The notes under the pieces: model-generated | What the model was told of the DNA's origin: nothing | The model's database searches: none | What the model saw: only the letters and a program-made list of their open reading frames with translations | Part shown: positions 25,081 through 33,915 of the stretch, piece after piece | Layout of the letters: the number at the start of each line of letters is the position of its first letter | Position numbering within the stretch: the stretch's first letter is position 1 | From: Cellulomonas gelida | GTDB lineage: Bacteria; Actinomycetota; Actinomycetes; Actinomycetales; Cellulomonadaceae | Length of the DNA stretch: 64,000 nucleotides | Reading direction: 5' to 3' | NCBI RefSeq assembly: GCF_006538725.1 | Contig: NZ_BJLQ01000005.1 | Span: 93,129-157,128, forward strand | Position numbers and translations under genes: made by a program

Positions 25081-27554
25081 CGGTCCCGACCCACCCGCCC
25101 GACGAGGACGTCTACCCCCGGGACTTCACGCTCCTGGACTCCCTCGACCAGCTCGCGCCGGGCTCGCGCGCCGTCGAGGCCCACGCGCTGCGCACGCGCT
25201 CGCGCTCGATGCGCGCCGTCCTGGCGCACCGCGCGACGCGCGGCCGGCTCCGCTACGAGGACCTGGTGCGCCGCCTGCGCACCGCCCCGGGCGCGCTGCC
25301 CGACGACCTCAGCCCCGGCGGCCTCGTCGCGCTCGCGCGCGTGCTCGCGCTGCAGACCGGCGAGCCGTACGACATGGAGACCGCGCGCCTGCTGTTCGCC
25401 CAGGTCCCCGCGGGCCGCCTCAAGCCCGCCGACCGGCTCTTCTACGCCCGCCTCCTGGAGACGCTCGGCGACGCCGCGGCCGCGTCCGAGCAGCTCGCCC
25501 TGATCCCGGCGAGCACCCCCGGACGCCAGTACCTCGAGCTCGACCTCGCCAACCCCTTCACCGGCGGCGTGCACGCGGACGCCGCGAGGTGGCAGGCGGG
25601 CTGGGCTGAGCTGTTCACGCGCTACGGGCTCGAGGTCCCGGTCGTCGGGCCGGGCGACGACGAGCCGCTCGACCGCCTGGTGGTCGACGCTCCCCCGGCG
25701 ATCACCGACGGCCCCCTCGTCACGATCACCGTCACCACCTGGCGCCCGGGCCCCAAGCTGCTGGGGGCGCTGCGCTCGCTGGCCGACCAGTCCTGGCGCA
25801 ACCTCGAGATCCTCGTGGTCGACGACTGCTCGGGCCCGGAGTACGAGGACGTGCTCGTGCGGGCCGAGTCGCTCGACCCGCGCATCCGGGTGCTGCGGCA
25901 GCCGGTCAACGGCGGCACGTACCTCGCGCGCAACGCCGCGCTCGCGGTCGCGAACGGCGAGCTCGTGACCGGGAACGACGACGACGACTGGTCCCACCCG
26001 CGGCGCATCGAGCATCAGGTCCGCGCGTTCCTCGACGACCCGACGGTCACGGCGACACGCGTCCTGGCGTACATGGTCACCGCCGACCTCGAGATCGACC
26101 GCATCGGCCAGCCCGTCTCGGGCCGCCATGCGGCCACGTACATGGCGCGTCGGGACACCCTGCGGCGCTGCGGCGGGTTCGTCCAGGCGCGCAAGGGTGC
26201 TGACACCGAGCTGATGCGACGGGTCGAGGCGTTCACCGGGCAGCCGGTGCGCGACATCAACGTGCCCCTGGCGCTGTACCGGCTCGACATCGCCTCGCTC
26301 TCGCGCGGCGAGTTCGGGCCGGGCTGGCACCACCCCGCGCGCGCGGCGTTCTGGGCGTCCGCGGCCCGCGCCCACGAGGTCATGGTGCGCGACGGTCTCG
26401 ACCCCGCCGAGGCCGGCCGGGCCGTCGTCGTGCCCCGTCGGTACGAGCCCGTCAGGATCCGTCCCGACCGCTACGACGTCGCGATCGCCGCGGACTGGCG
26501 CGCCAGCGACGCCGAGCGTCACCCCGTGCTCGACGAGGTCGACGCGTTGCTCGGCGCCGGCCTGCGCGTGGGGCTCGTGCACCTGCCGGACAACCGCTAC
26601 CCCGTGCGGCGGCGCCTCGAGATGCACCCGACGGTGCAGGACCTCATCAACGCGCGCACCGTGGATCGTCTGCTGCTGGACGAGGACGACGTCGAGGTCG
26701 GCACGCTCGTCGTCGCCGAGGCGGGGCTCCTGCAGCTCCCGCCCGCCGAGACCTCGCTGATGACCGTGCACCGCGTCCTCGTGCTGGCGGACCAGGAGCC
26801 CGTCGACCCGGCGCACCACGTGGCGGCCTACTCGGTGCGCGACTGCACGCGCAACGCCGAGCGCATCGTCGGCCGCACGCCCGTGTGGGTGCCGCGCGAC
26901 GCGCTCGTGCGCTGCTCGCTCGAGGCGCAGTCGTGGCCCGGCCTGCAGCTCGCGCCGCACGACGTCCCGATGCTCGCCGACCCGACGCGCTTCGCGGTCC
27001 CGCGTGCGCTGCCGCGCTCGTCGACCCCGGTCGTCGGTCAGCGAGCCGACGACCGTCGGGACTGGCCAGCGGAGGACGACGAGGTCCGGCGGCTCTACCC
27101 CGCGGACGGCTCGATCGACGTGCGCCTGCTCGGCTCGCCCCAGCGCGTGCGCGCCATGCTCGGGCGACGCTCCGTGCCGCCCGGGTGGCTCGTCTACGTG
27201 CGCGACGACCTGTCCGCACGCGAGTACCTCGGTCAGCTCGAGTTCTTCGTCGACCAGTCGGGGCCGCTGACGCGCATGCGCACGACCCACGCCGCCGCGC
27301 TCGCGTCGGGGGCGGTGCTCGTCGTGCCGGAGGTCTACCGGCCGGTCTATGGCGACGCGGCGGTGTACGCCGCGACGCTCGAGGTCACCGACGTGGTGCG
27401 CGGCCTGCACGCCGACCCGCAGGCGTGGCTGCTGCAGTCCCGACGCGGTCAGGCGTTCGCGCGCGAGCGGTTCTCGGTCGAGTCGTTCCTCGCGGCGCTG
27501 CGGCCGCTGCTCGACTCGAGCGTGGTGGCCGGGACGGTCGGTCAGCCGGCCTGA
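25077..27554 (+). CDS. Fused glycosyltransferase: helical N-domain, GT2, C-terminal GT-B module
   Basis: 825 aa. Residues 1-~200 are helical, TPR-like in appearance. Residues ~210-320 are a GT2 domain: LVTITVTTWRPGPKLL, EILVVDDCSG (first Asp pair) and VTGNDDDDWSHPRRIEHQ (DxD and DW motif). Residues ~464-825 are the GT-B-like module shared with the proteins at 21851 and 30307 (YDVAIAADWRASD; STPVVGQRADDRRDWP; LYPADGSIDVRLLGSP; VYRPVYGDAAVYAATLE). GTG 25077 overlaps the coiled-coil gene by 4 nt. The 3' end overlaps the convergent 141-aa gene by 13 bp. Large two-domain enzymes of this kind build repeating wall glycans. Confidence 0.85.
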   Translation: MTVPTHPPDEDVYPRDFTLLDSLDQLAPGSRAVEAHALRTRSRSMRAVLAHRATRGRLRYEDLVRRLRTAPGALPDDLSPGGLVALARVLALQTGEPYDMETARLLFAQVPAGRLKPADRLFYARLLETLGDAAAASEQLALIPASTPGRQYLELDLANPFTGGVHADAARWQAGWAELFTRYGLEVPVVGPGDDEPLDRLVVDAPPAITDGPLVTITVTTWRPGPKLLGALRSLADQSWRNLEILVVDDCSGPEYEDVLVRAESLDPRIRVLRQPVNGGTYLARNAALAVANGELVTGNDDDDWSHPRRIEHQVRAFLDDPTVTATRVLAYMVTADLEIDRIGQPVSGRHAATYMARRDTLRRCGGFVQARKGADTELMRRVEAFTGQPVRDINVPLALYRLDIASLSRGEFGPGWHHPARAAFWASAARAHEVMVRDGLDPAEAGRAVVVPRRYEPVRIRPDRYDVAIAADWRASDAERHPVLDEVDALLGAGLRVGLVHLPDNRYPVRRRLEMHPTVQDLINARTVDRLLLDEDDVEVGTLVVAEAGLLQLPPAETSLMTVHRVLVLADQEPVDPAHHVAAYSVRDCTRNAERIVGRTPVWVPRDALVRCSLEAQSWPGLQLAPHDVPMLADPTRFAVPRALPRSSTPVVGQRADDRRDWPAEDDEVRRLYPADGSIDVRLLGSPQRVRAMLGRRSVPPGWLVYVRDDLSAREYLGQLEFFVDQSGPLTRMRTTHAAALASGAVLVVPEVYRPVYGDAAVYAATLEVTDVVRGLHADPQAWLLQSRRGQAFARERFSVESFLAALRPLLDSSVVAGTVGQPA

Positions 27555-27967
27555 CGCGTCGCGTCGCGGATCTCTGCGACCTCGGCCAGCAGCTCGGCGC
27601 GCTCGTCGGCCGAGCGCAGCCGCTCGGACTCGAGCGCGGCGACCACCCGGCGCTCGATCGCCTCGAGCCGGTGCACGAGGTTGTTCCCGGTGCGCTCCAC
27701 ACCGTCGGAGTCGAGGCTCTCGTCGTCGAGGAAGGCGCCCAGGCGCCCGGCGATCGCGTGCTGACGCTCCGCGGCCAGGCGCTGCATGTGCTGAGAGTCA
27801 CGCGTGCGGTGCCACACGTCGACGGCGACGACCGCCACGAGCGTGACCAGCAGCGCGACCAGGGCGAGCGCCGCCTCCTCCTGCCCGACGAGGGCGAGCA
27901 CGGCCGCGACGACCCCGAGCACCCCGGCCGCCGCGATGGGAAGGAGGGCCTTGACTCGTGCTCGCAC
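27542..27967 (-). CDS. Small membrane protein with coiled coil; related to N-part of the methyltransferase at 32740
   Basis: 141 aa. Two hydrophobic helices (IAAAGVLGVVAAVLALVG and ALALVALLVTLVAVVAVDVW) followed by a long cytoplasmic coiled coil. The segment RRVVAALESERLRSADERAE matches RRVFGSFEAERLRAADRHRE in the membrane-anchored methyltransferase at 32740-33903, so the two share an N-terminal module; here the catalytic domain is missing. GTG 27967 has GAGGAA about 8 nt upstream. The gene overlaps the convergent transferase by 13 bp. Possibly a scaffold or an inhibitor-type partner; unknown function. Confidence 0.72.
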   Translation of the reverse strand: MRARVKALLPIAAAGVLGVVAAVLALVGQEEAALALVALLVTLVAVVAVDVWHRTRDSQHMQRLAAERQHAIAGRLGAFLDDESLDSDGVERTGNNLVHRLEAIERRVVAALESERLRSADERAELLAEVAEIRDATRQAG

Positions 27968-28060
27968 CGTACTGTTCCTCTCGTCATGGGACGCGGCCCG
28001 CCGCAGGTCCGGCCGCCCGCGTCGAGGCTACCCGCCCGCGGGGCACCGGCCCGCGCCACG

Positions 28061-28066
28061 TAGAAT
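28061..28066 (+). promoter_or_regulatory. -10 box for acyltransferase gene
   Basis: TAGAAT, start of transcription expected near 28073, GAGGAG at 28084-28089 and ATG at 28094. Confidence 0.45.
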
Positions 28067-28093
28067 GCCGCGGTCACCCGAACGAGGAGCTGC

Positions 28094-30226
28094 ATGACCG
28101 CCACGTCGACCGCCCACGTCGAGCCCCTGACCCCGCAGGGGTCCGAGGTGACGCCGGGCAAGCACCGCTCGACCGCGTTCCGGCCCGACATCGAGGGTCT
28201 GCGCGCCGTGGCGATCGGCCTGGTGCTGATCTACCACGCAGGCGTGGACTGGGTCCCCGGCGGCTTCGTCGGCGTCGACGTGTTCTTCGTGATCTCCGGG
28301 TTCCTCATCACCTCGCTCCTGGTGCGCGAGATCGAGCGCACCGGCAAGGTCGCCCTCGCCCAGTTCTACGCGCGCCGCGCCAGGCGCCTGCTGCCCGCCG
28401 CGGCGCTCGTGCTCGTCGCGGCCGCGGTCCTGACCTGGTGGCTGCTGCCCCTGACCCAGCGACGCGTGTTCGGGCTCGACATCGTCTCGGCCGCGTTCTA
28501 CGTCGTGAACTGGCGCCTGGCCGACAGGTCCGTCGACTACCTGGCCGAGGACGTCGCCGCCTCTCCCGTGCAGCACTTCTGGTCGCTCGCGGTCGAGGAG
28601 CAGTTCTACATCGTCTGGCCGCTGCTGATCATCGTCGGCCTGCTCGTGGCCCGCCGGTTCCGCCTCCCGCTGCGCCCCACGCTCGGCGTCGCGCTCGGGC
28701 TCGTCGTCGTGCCCACCCTCGGCTGGTCGATCCACCAGACCGCCACCTCGCCCACGACCGCGTTCTTCGTGACGACCACGCGCCTGTGGGAGCTCGGGAT
28801 CGGCGCGGCCGTCGCGGTCGCCTCGTTGTGGTGGAAGACGCTGTCCCGCCGCGTCGCGGCCGCGCTCGGGGTGCTCGGCGCGCTCGGGCTGGCCTACTCC
28901 GGCTTCCTGATCGACGCAGGCGACCCGTGGCCGGGTTCGCTCGCGCTCGTCCCGGTGCTGTCCACGGCGGCCTTGATCGTGGCGGGCGTGAGCGCCGCCG
29001 ACACGGGCGTGAGCCGTGTGCTCGCCTGGCGCCCGTTCGTCTGGGTCGGCGGGATCTCCTACTCGCTGTACCTGTGGCACTGGCTGTTCGTCGTCGGCGG
29101 CACCGCCTACTACGGCGAGCTCGGCGCCAAGCGCGGGCTCGTGCTCGTCGCGCTGTCGTTCATCCCCGCGTGGCTCTCGCACCGGTTCGTCGAGAACCCC
29201 GTGCGCTTCTCCCCCCGCCTGACGCGCTCCAACGGGCTGTCCTTGTCACTGGGCGGGAACCTGTCGCTCGCCGCCGCGATCGCCGGCCTGGTGCTCTGCC
29301 TTCCGCTCGTGACCACGAACCCGGGCCCGAGCGCGAGCACGGACCCGACGAAGCCGTTCGGCGCGGCCGCGATCCTCGCGGACCCCGCAGGCGCCAAGGA
29401 GCTGTGGAAGGTCGACACCGCCGCGTCGATCACCCCCAGCCCCGACCAGGCCACCGCGGACGTCCCGGACGCCTACGACAAGGGCTGCCAGGTCTCGCAG
29501 GACTCGAGCACGCCCGTCGAGTGCGTCTACGGGGACGAGAACGGCACCGAGACCGTCGCCCTCGTCGGCGACTCCAAGGCGCTGCAGTGGATCACCGCGC
29601 TCGACGCCATCGGCAAGGACCGCGGCTGGCGGATCATCACGCACACGAAGTCGGCGTGCGCGTTCACCGCGGCCGACGTCCTCAAGGACGGCAAGCCGTA
29701 CGACGCGTGCAACGAGTGGAACGACGCGGTGACCTCGATCCTGCTCGAGGAGAAGCCCTCGCTCGTCGTCACCTCCCAGAACGCCTCCAAGGCCGCGCCC
29801 GCCGGTTCGGGCAGCAGCTCGGGCACGTCGGACGGGATGCTGTCCGGGCTCGAGGAGCGCTGGACGCAGCTGCAGGACGCCGGCATCACGGTGGCCGCGC
29901 TGACGAACAACGCCTCGCCCGGCGACGAGGTCTACGAGTGCGTCGCGCAGCACCCGGACCAGCTCTCGACCTGCGCGTTCGAGGCCGCCTACCCGACGGG
30001 TAAGGTCCAGCGGGCCGCCGCGGAGTCCGTCGGCGCGGCCGTGCTCGACCTCTCGGACGTGATCTGCCCGGGCGGGATGTGCCCGGCCGTGATCGGTGAC
30101 GTCCTGGTCTACCGGCAGGGCTCGCACCTGACCCAGACCTACGTCTCGACCCTGACGGGGACGCTCGACGCGCGGCTCGTGGAGGCGGTCGCGGCGACGC
30201 CCGCCGCCGCGCTGGTCGCCGGCTGA
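28094..30226 (+). CDS. Membrane O-acyltransferase (acyltransferase-3) with C-terminal SGNH domain
   Basis: 710 aa. Acyltransferase-3 domain at about 28-410: FRPDIEGLRAVAIGLVLIYH with the catalytic-type His, VDVFFVISGFLIT, FYARRARRLLPAA and HFWSLAVEEQFYIVWP, with about ten membrane helices. The extracellular SGNH part begins near 425 and has the nucleophile motif ALVGDSKALQW near 491. The usual Asp of the terminal DxxH motif is Gln here (YRQGSHLTQTY near 674). These enzymes O-acetylate or otherwise acylate polysaccharides outside or across the membrane. GAGGAG sits 5 nt before the ATG. A paralogue lies at 39984-42104. Confidence 0.9.
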   Translation: MTATSTAHVEPLTPQGSEVTPGKHRSTAFRPDIEGLRAVAIGLVLIYHAGVDWVPGGFVGVDVFFVISGFLITSLLVREIERTGKVALAQFYARRARRLLPAAALVLVAAAVLTWWLLPLTQRRVFGLDIVSAAFYVVNWRLADRSVDYLAEDVAASPVQHFWSLAVEEQFYIVWPLLIIVGLLVARRFRLPLRPTLGVALGLVVVPTLGWSIHQTATSPTTAFFVTTTRLWELGIGAAVAVASLWWKTLSRRVAAALGVLGALGLAYSGFLIDAGDPWPGSLALVPVLSTAALIVAGVSAADTGVSRVLAWRPFVWVGGISYSLYLWHWLFVVGGTAYYGELGAKRGLVLVALSFIPAWLSHRFVENPVRFSPRLTRSNGLSLSLGGNLSLAAAIAGLVLCLPLVTTNPGPSASTDPTKPFGAAAILADPAGAKELWKVDTAASITPSPDQATADVPDAYDKGCQVSQDSSTPVECVYGDENGTETVALVGDSKALQWITALDAIGKDRGWRIITHTKSACAFTAADVLKDGKPYDACNEWNDAVTSILLEEKPSLVVTSQNASKAAPAGSGSSSGTSDGMLSGLEERWTQLQDAGITVAALTNNASPGDEVYECVAQHPDQLSTCAFEAAYPTGKVQRAAAESVGAAVLDLSDVICPGGMCPAVIGDVLVYRQGSHLTQTYVSTLTGTLDARLVEAVAATPAAALVAG

Positions 30227-30253
30227 AGGAACCGGGGACCAGGCTCATGGCAG

Positions 30254-30284
30254 TAGATTCGCCACGTCCCGGAACTGCTCCGGG
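30254..30284 (+). promoter_or_regulatory. Putative promoter and leader hairpin for GT2 fusion gene
   Basis: TAGATT at 30254-30259 could be a -10 box. A CCCGGA/TCCGGG hairpin (30268-30273 with 30279-30284) follows in the leader, and GGGGG at 30297-30301 precedes GTG 30307. This supports 30307 over the in-frame ATG at 30247. Confidence 0.3.
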
Positions 30285-30306
30285 GCGATCGTTGCAGGGG
30301 GACGTC

Positions 30307-32730
30307 GTGAGCGAGGCCGGGTTCGACCGAGCAATCCTCGAGGACTACGCCGTGATCGCCCGCCGCCGCGGGCCGGCGGCGCTGGCCCGGACCGCGATGC
30401 GCACGCGGTCGCGCGCGCTGCGCGAGCTGCTGGCCTACGTCGCGAGCGAGGGCGAGCTGGACTACCGCGCGCTCGCCGACGGGCAGGAGCCCTCGGACTG
30501 GCGCTACATCTGGCTCGGTGCGCTGGCGAGGACCGTCGCGCTGCAAGAGCTCGACGACGACGACGCGACGGTGGCCGTCGCGCTGCTGCGGCGCACGCTG
30601 AAGAAGGCGCCGCGCGAGCGCAAACCCGCCTACGTCGACCTGCTCGCCGCTCTCCTGTTCGACGCGGGCGACTACGCGGGGGCCGCGGACGCGCTGGCGT
30701 CGTACCCGATGTCCGAGGGCCACGCACGCGCCCTGCGGACCGACCTCGCCAACCCGTACGTCGGTTCGCCCTTCGCCGACGAGCACGCCTGGCGCGAGCT
30801 CTTCGACAGCTACTTCACCGAAGGCGAGATCCCCGCTCCGGCCATCCGCCCCGGCGCCCCGACACCGTTCGACGGCCTGGCTCTCGACGTGCCCGCGGTC
30901 GACGGCACGCAGCCGCTCGTGTCCGTCATCATGACGACCTTCCAGCCCGACGCGGTGACGCTGCGGACGAGCGTCGAGTCGATCCTGCGGCAGAGCTGGC
31001 GCAACCTTGAGCTGGTCATCGTCGACGACTGCTCGCCTGGCGACGGCTGGTCCGTCGTCGAGAGCATCGCCGCGCTCGACGACCGCATCCGCGCGGTCCG
31101 GATGCCGCAGAACGGTGGCACGTACGTCGCGCGCAACGCCGCGCTCGACCTGGTGCGCGGCGAGTTCCTCACCGGTCAGGACGACGACGACTGGTCGCAC
31201 CCGCAGCGGATCGCGCTCCAGATGCAGCCGATGCTGGACGACCCGACGCTCGCGGCGTCGCAGAGCAAGTGCCTGCGCCTGCAGGAGAACTTCAGGCTCC
31301 AGAAGCCCGAGTACGACCCGTCGCGCCTCAACGAGTCCTCGATCCTCCTCCGTCGCACCGTCGCCGAGCGGCTCGGCTACTACGCCGCGTCGCGCAGAGG
31401 TGCCGACAGCGAGTACCGCCACCGTCTGATCGCCATGACCGGCGAACCGGTGCACCTCGTCGAGAAGCACCTCTCGCTCGTCCGCTGGCGGGGCTCGTCC
31501 CTCTCCCGGACGGACTTCAAGCCCAACTGGCGGCACCCCTCGCGACACGAGTGGATCGGCGAGTTCCGGCACTGGCACGCGACGGCCACACCCGACGAGC
31601 TGCGCCTCGGCCGCGACCAGACCGACGAGCGGCTCGCCCTGCCCGAGCGCTTCGCGGTGAACCCCCGTGCGCGCGAGCTCGACGTCGTGATCGCCGGCGA
31701 CTGGCGGGCGTACGGCGGCCCGCAGAGGTCGATGATCGAGGAGATCATGGCGCTCACGGCCGCGGGGCGCGCAGTCGGGGTCATGCACCTCGAGGCCGCC
31801 CGGTTCATGACCGCGCGGGACATGCCGCTGTGCGGGCCGGTCCGTGACCTGATCCACCGTCAGGTGGTCGCCCGGGTGCTCGAGACCGACGAGGATCACG
31901 CGAGGCTGCTCTCGTTGCGCTACCCCCCGATCCTGCAGTTCCCGCCGGTGGACCCGGTGGCTCTTCGGGCCGACCGCGTGATCCTCATGGCGAACCAGGC
32001 GCCGTCCGAGCGTGACGGGAGCGACATCCGGTATCGCGTCGCGGACGTCACGCGGCACGCGCGCCTCATGTTCGGTCGCGAGCCCCTGTGGGTCCCGCAG
32101 GGTCCGACGGTGCGCCAGGCGATCGAGGGCGACGTCGAACCCGGTCAGCTCGCCGACTTCGACCTTCCCGGCACGCTGGACCTGCCCGAGTGGGAGACGG
32201 AGCGCAGCACGTTCCGCTCCACCCGACCCGTCGTCGGCCGGCACTCGCGCGACGACCTCATGAAGTGGCCGGTCGACAGCCGCGCGCTCAAGGCCGCGTA
32301 CCCGTTCGACGGCGAGGTCGAGGTCCGCGTCATGGGAGGCACGCGCGCCGTGCAGGAGATCCTCGGGGCGCCCGCGCCGACGTCCTGGCTCACGTTCGCG
32401 GCCGACGAGCTCCCGGTCCGGACGTTCCTCAACTCGATCGACTTCTTCGTCTACCACCAGCACCCGCAGGCGTACGACGCCTTCGGCCGTGCGGTGCTCG
32501 AGGCGCTCGCCACCGGCTGCGTCGCGATCCTGCCGAAGGTCATGCAGGCGACCTTCGGCGACGCAGCCCTCTACGCGACGCCCGAGCAGACGATGCCGCT
32601 CGTCCGCCGGTACTACGCCGACCCGGCTCGCTACCGTGCGCAGTCGGCGCTGGCGGTGCGACGGGTGCGCGAGCGGTTCAGCCGCGAGAGCTACGCGGCG
32701 CAGGTCGCCGCGCTGCTCGGCGAGTCCTGA
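30307..32730 (+). CDS. Fused glycosyltransferase: helical N-domain, GT2, C-terminal GT-B module
   Basis: 807 aa, paralogue of 25077-27554 along its whole length. Helical N-domain to ~195, GT2 domain ~203-310 (LVSVIMTTFQPDAVTLRTSV, LVIVDDCSPGDG, TGQDDDDWSHPQRIALQMQ), and GT-B-like module from ~458 (LDVVIAGDWRAYGGPQRS, RPVVGRHSRDDLMKWP, YPFDGEVEVRVMGGTRAV, SIDFFVYHQHPQAYDAFGRA). The GT-B part keeps the conserved EALATGCVAILPK segment. GTG 30307 is preferred because of the Gly-rich Shine-Dalgarno; ATG 30247 would add 20 residues. It is convergent with the methyltransferase at 32740 (9-nt gap). Confidence 0.85.
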   Translation: MSEAGFDRAILEDYAVIARRRGPAALARTAMRTRSRALRELLAYVASEGELDYRALADGQEPSDWRYIWLGALARTVALQELDDDDATVAVALLRRTLKKAPRERKPAYVDLLAALLFDAGDYAGAADALASYPMSEGHARALRTDLANPYVGSPFADEHAWRELFDSYFTEGEIPAPAIRPGAPTPFDGLALDVPAVDGTQPLVSVIMTTFQPDAVTLRTSVESILRQSWRNLELVIVDDCSPGDGWSVVESIAALDDRIRAVRMPQNGGTYVARNAALDLVRGEFLTGQDDDDWSHPQRIALQMQPMLDDPTLAASQSKCLRLQENFRLQKPEYDPSRLNESSILLRRTVAERLGYYAASRRGADSEYRHRLIAMTGEPVHLVEKHLSLVRWRGSSLSRTDFKPNWRHPSRHEWIGEFRHWHATATPDELRLGRDQTDERLALPERFAVNPRARELDVVIAGDWRAYGGPQRSMIEEIMALTAAGRAVGVMHLEAARFMTARDMPLCGPVRDLIHRQVVARVLETDEDHARLLSLRYPPILQFPPVDPVALRADRVILMANQAPSERDGSDIRYRVADVTRHARLMFGREPLWVPQGPTVRQAIEGDVEPGQLADFDLPGTLDLPEWETERSTFRSTRPVVGRHSRDDLMKWPVDSRALKAAYPFDGEVEVRVMGGTRAVQEILGAPAPTSWLTFAADELPVRTFLNSIDFFVYHQHPQAYDAFGRAVLEALATGCVAILPKVMQATFGDAALYATPEQTMPLVRRYYADPARYRAQSALAVRRVRERFSRESYAAQVAALLGES

Positions 32731-32739
32731 CGCGCGGAC

Positions 32740-33903
32740 CTACCGGGCCGGTCGGCGCAGGACGGCGAGCCGCGACACACCGGTCTCGATCCGCTCCAGG
32801 CCGAACTCCTCGGCCCACTCCTGCGCGATCGCGGCCTCGTCCGGTCGATCCGAGTCGTCGAGCAGCACGAGGGCCCCCGGGGCGAGCCTCTCGGCGAAGA
32901 AGGGCATCGCGGCGCTCCGCACCCGCTCGCCGAGCGAGCCGGGCGGGCCGTCGACGATGAGCACGTCGATCGCGTCGAGGTCGGCGAGCGCGTCGCGGTC
33001 GTACCAGACCGAGTCGTCGAGGTCGGTGAGCGGCGCCACCCGCACCTCCGCGACCTCGGTCAGGCCGTGCCGCGTCAGCGCCTCACGCGTCAGCCCGGCG
33101 AAGACCTCGTCGTGGTCGACGCTCGTCAGCCGGCCACCGATCCGCGTGAGCTCGTACCCGAGCCAGACGGACGAGGTGCCGCTGCCGAGCTCGACGACCA
33201 GGCCCGGCCGCTGCGCGCGCACGAGGTCCAGCAGGTGGGCGACCGACCTCGCGTCCATGGCCCACCGGCCCGTCGGGGGCAGCAGCGCACGCCGCTCCTC
33301 GAGGCCCGGGATGATCTGCAGCAGCGCCTCGACCTGCCGCGTCTCGTCGCGCGAGACCGCCGTGAGGTCGGTGACCACGCGCTTGTGACCGGCCGTCACC
33401 GACTTCTTGAGCTCGCGGACGTCCTGGCCGGTGTCGGTCACCGCCGTGAGGACCTCGCGGTGCCGGTCGGCGGCCCGGAGCCGTTCGGCCTCGAACGAGC
33501 CGAAGACCCGGCGTTCCATCTGCTCCATCTGCCCGTCGGGGCCGAGCGCCCGCTGCACGGGTGCGGCGATCCGCTCGTCGAACTCACCGAGCGTCGTCGC
33601 GAGCGGCTTCAGGGCGTCGAGGAGGCGGGCCTCGAGACCGGCGGAGCCCTTCATCGCCGCGACCGTCCGGACGACGCCGCCGACCTGCCGGGCGAGCTCG
33701 CGGTCCCGCTCTGCCGCGCGCCGGAAGAGCACTCCCGACTCCCCTGCCCGCCGCCGCAGGTCGAGCAGGAGGACCACCCCGGCCCCGGCGAGCGCGACGA
33801 GGACGGCGTCGACCAGTCGACCCCATCCGGCGACGGCTCCGAGGAGCCCCACAGCCACGACGAGCCCGACGCCCGCCACCATCACCAGCAGTCGTCGTTG
33901 CAC
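32740..33903 (-). CDS. Membrane-anchored class I SAM methyltransferase with coiled coil
   Basis: 387 aa. Two membrane helices in the first ~50 residues (LVMVAGVGLVVAVGLLGAV, VDAVLVALAGAGVVLLLDL), then ~130 residues of coiled coil, then a Methyltransf_24-type SAM domain. The SAM loop is LVVELGSGTSSVWLGYEL near 233, followed by RLTSVDHDEVF and IDVLIVDGPPGSLGERVR. The membrane anchor and coiled coil are shared with the 141-aa protein at 27542-27967. Probably O-methylates a glycan residue or chain end and may control chain length, as in WbdD-like systems. GTG 33903 lies 6 nt after a TAGGGT box (leaderless). Confidence 0.85.
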   Translation of the reverse strand: MQRRLLVMVAGVGLVVAVGLLGAVAGWGRLVDAVLVALAGAGVVLLLDLRRRAGESGVLFRRAAERDRELARQVGGVVRTVAAMKGSAGLEARLLDALKPLATTLGEFDERIAAPVQRALGPDGQMEQMERRVFGSFEAERLRAADRHREVLTAVTDTGQDVRELKKSVTAGHKRVVTDLTAVSRDETRQVEALLQIIPGLEERRALLPPTGRWAMDARSVAHLLDLVRAQRPGLVVELGSGTSSVWLGYELTRIGGRLTSVDHDEVFAGLTREALTRHGLTEVAEVRVAPLTDLDDSVWYDRDALADLDAIDVLIVDGPPGSLGERVRSAAMPFFAERLAPGALVLLDDSDRPDEAAIAQEWAEEFGLERIETGVSRLAVLRRPAR

Positions 33904-33909
33904 GTCGCA

Positions 33910-33915
33910 ACCCTA
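33910..33915 (-). promoter_or_regulatory. -10 box for methyltransferase (leaderless)
   Basis: TAGGGT on the minus strand, then 6 nt, then GTG 33903. It overlaps the stop codon of the gene at 33913-35706, so the methyltransferase can be made independently of that gene. Confidence 0.5.
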
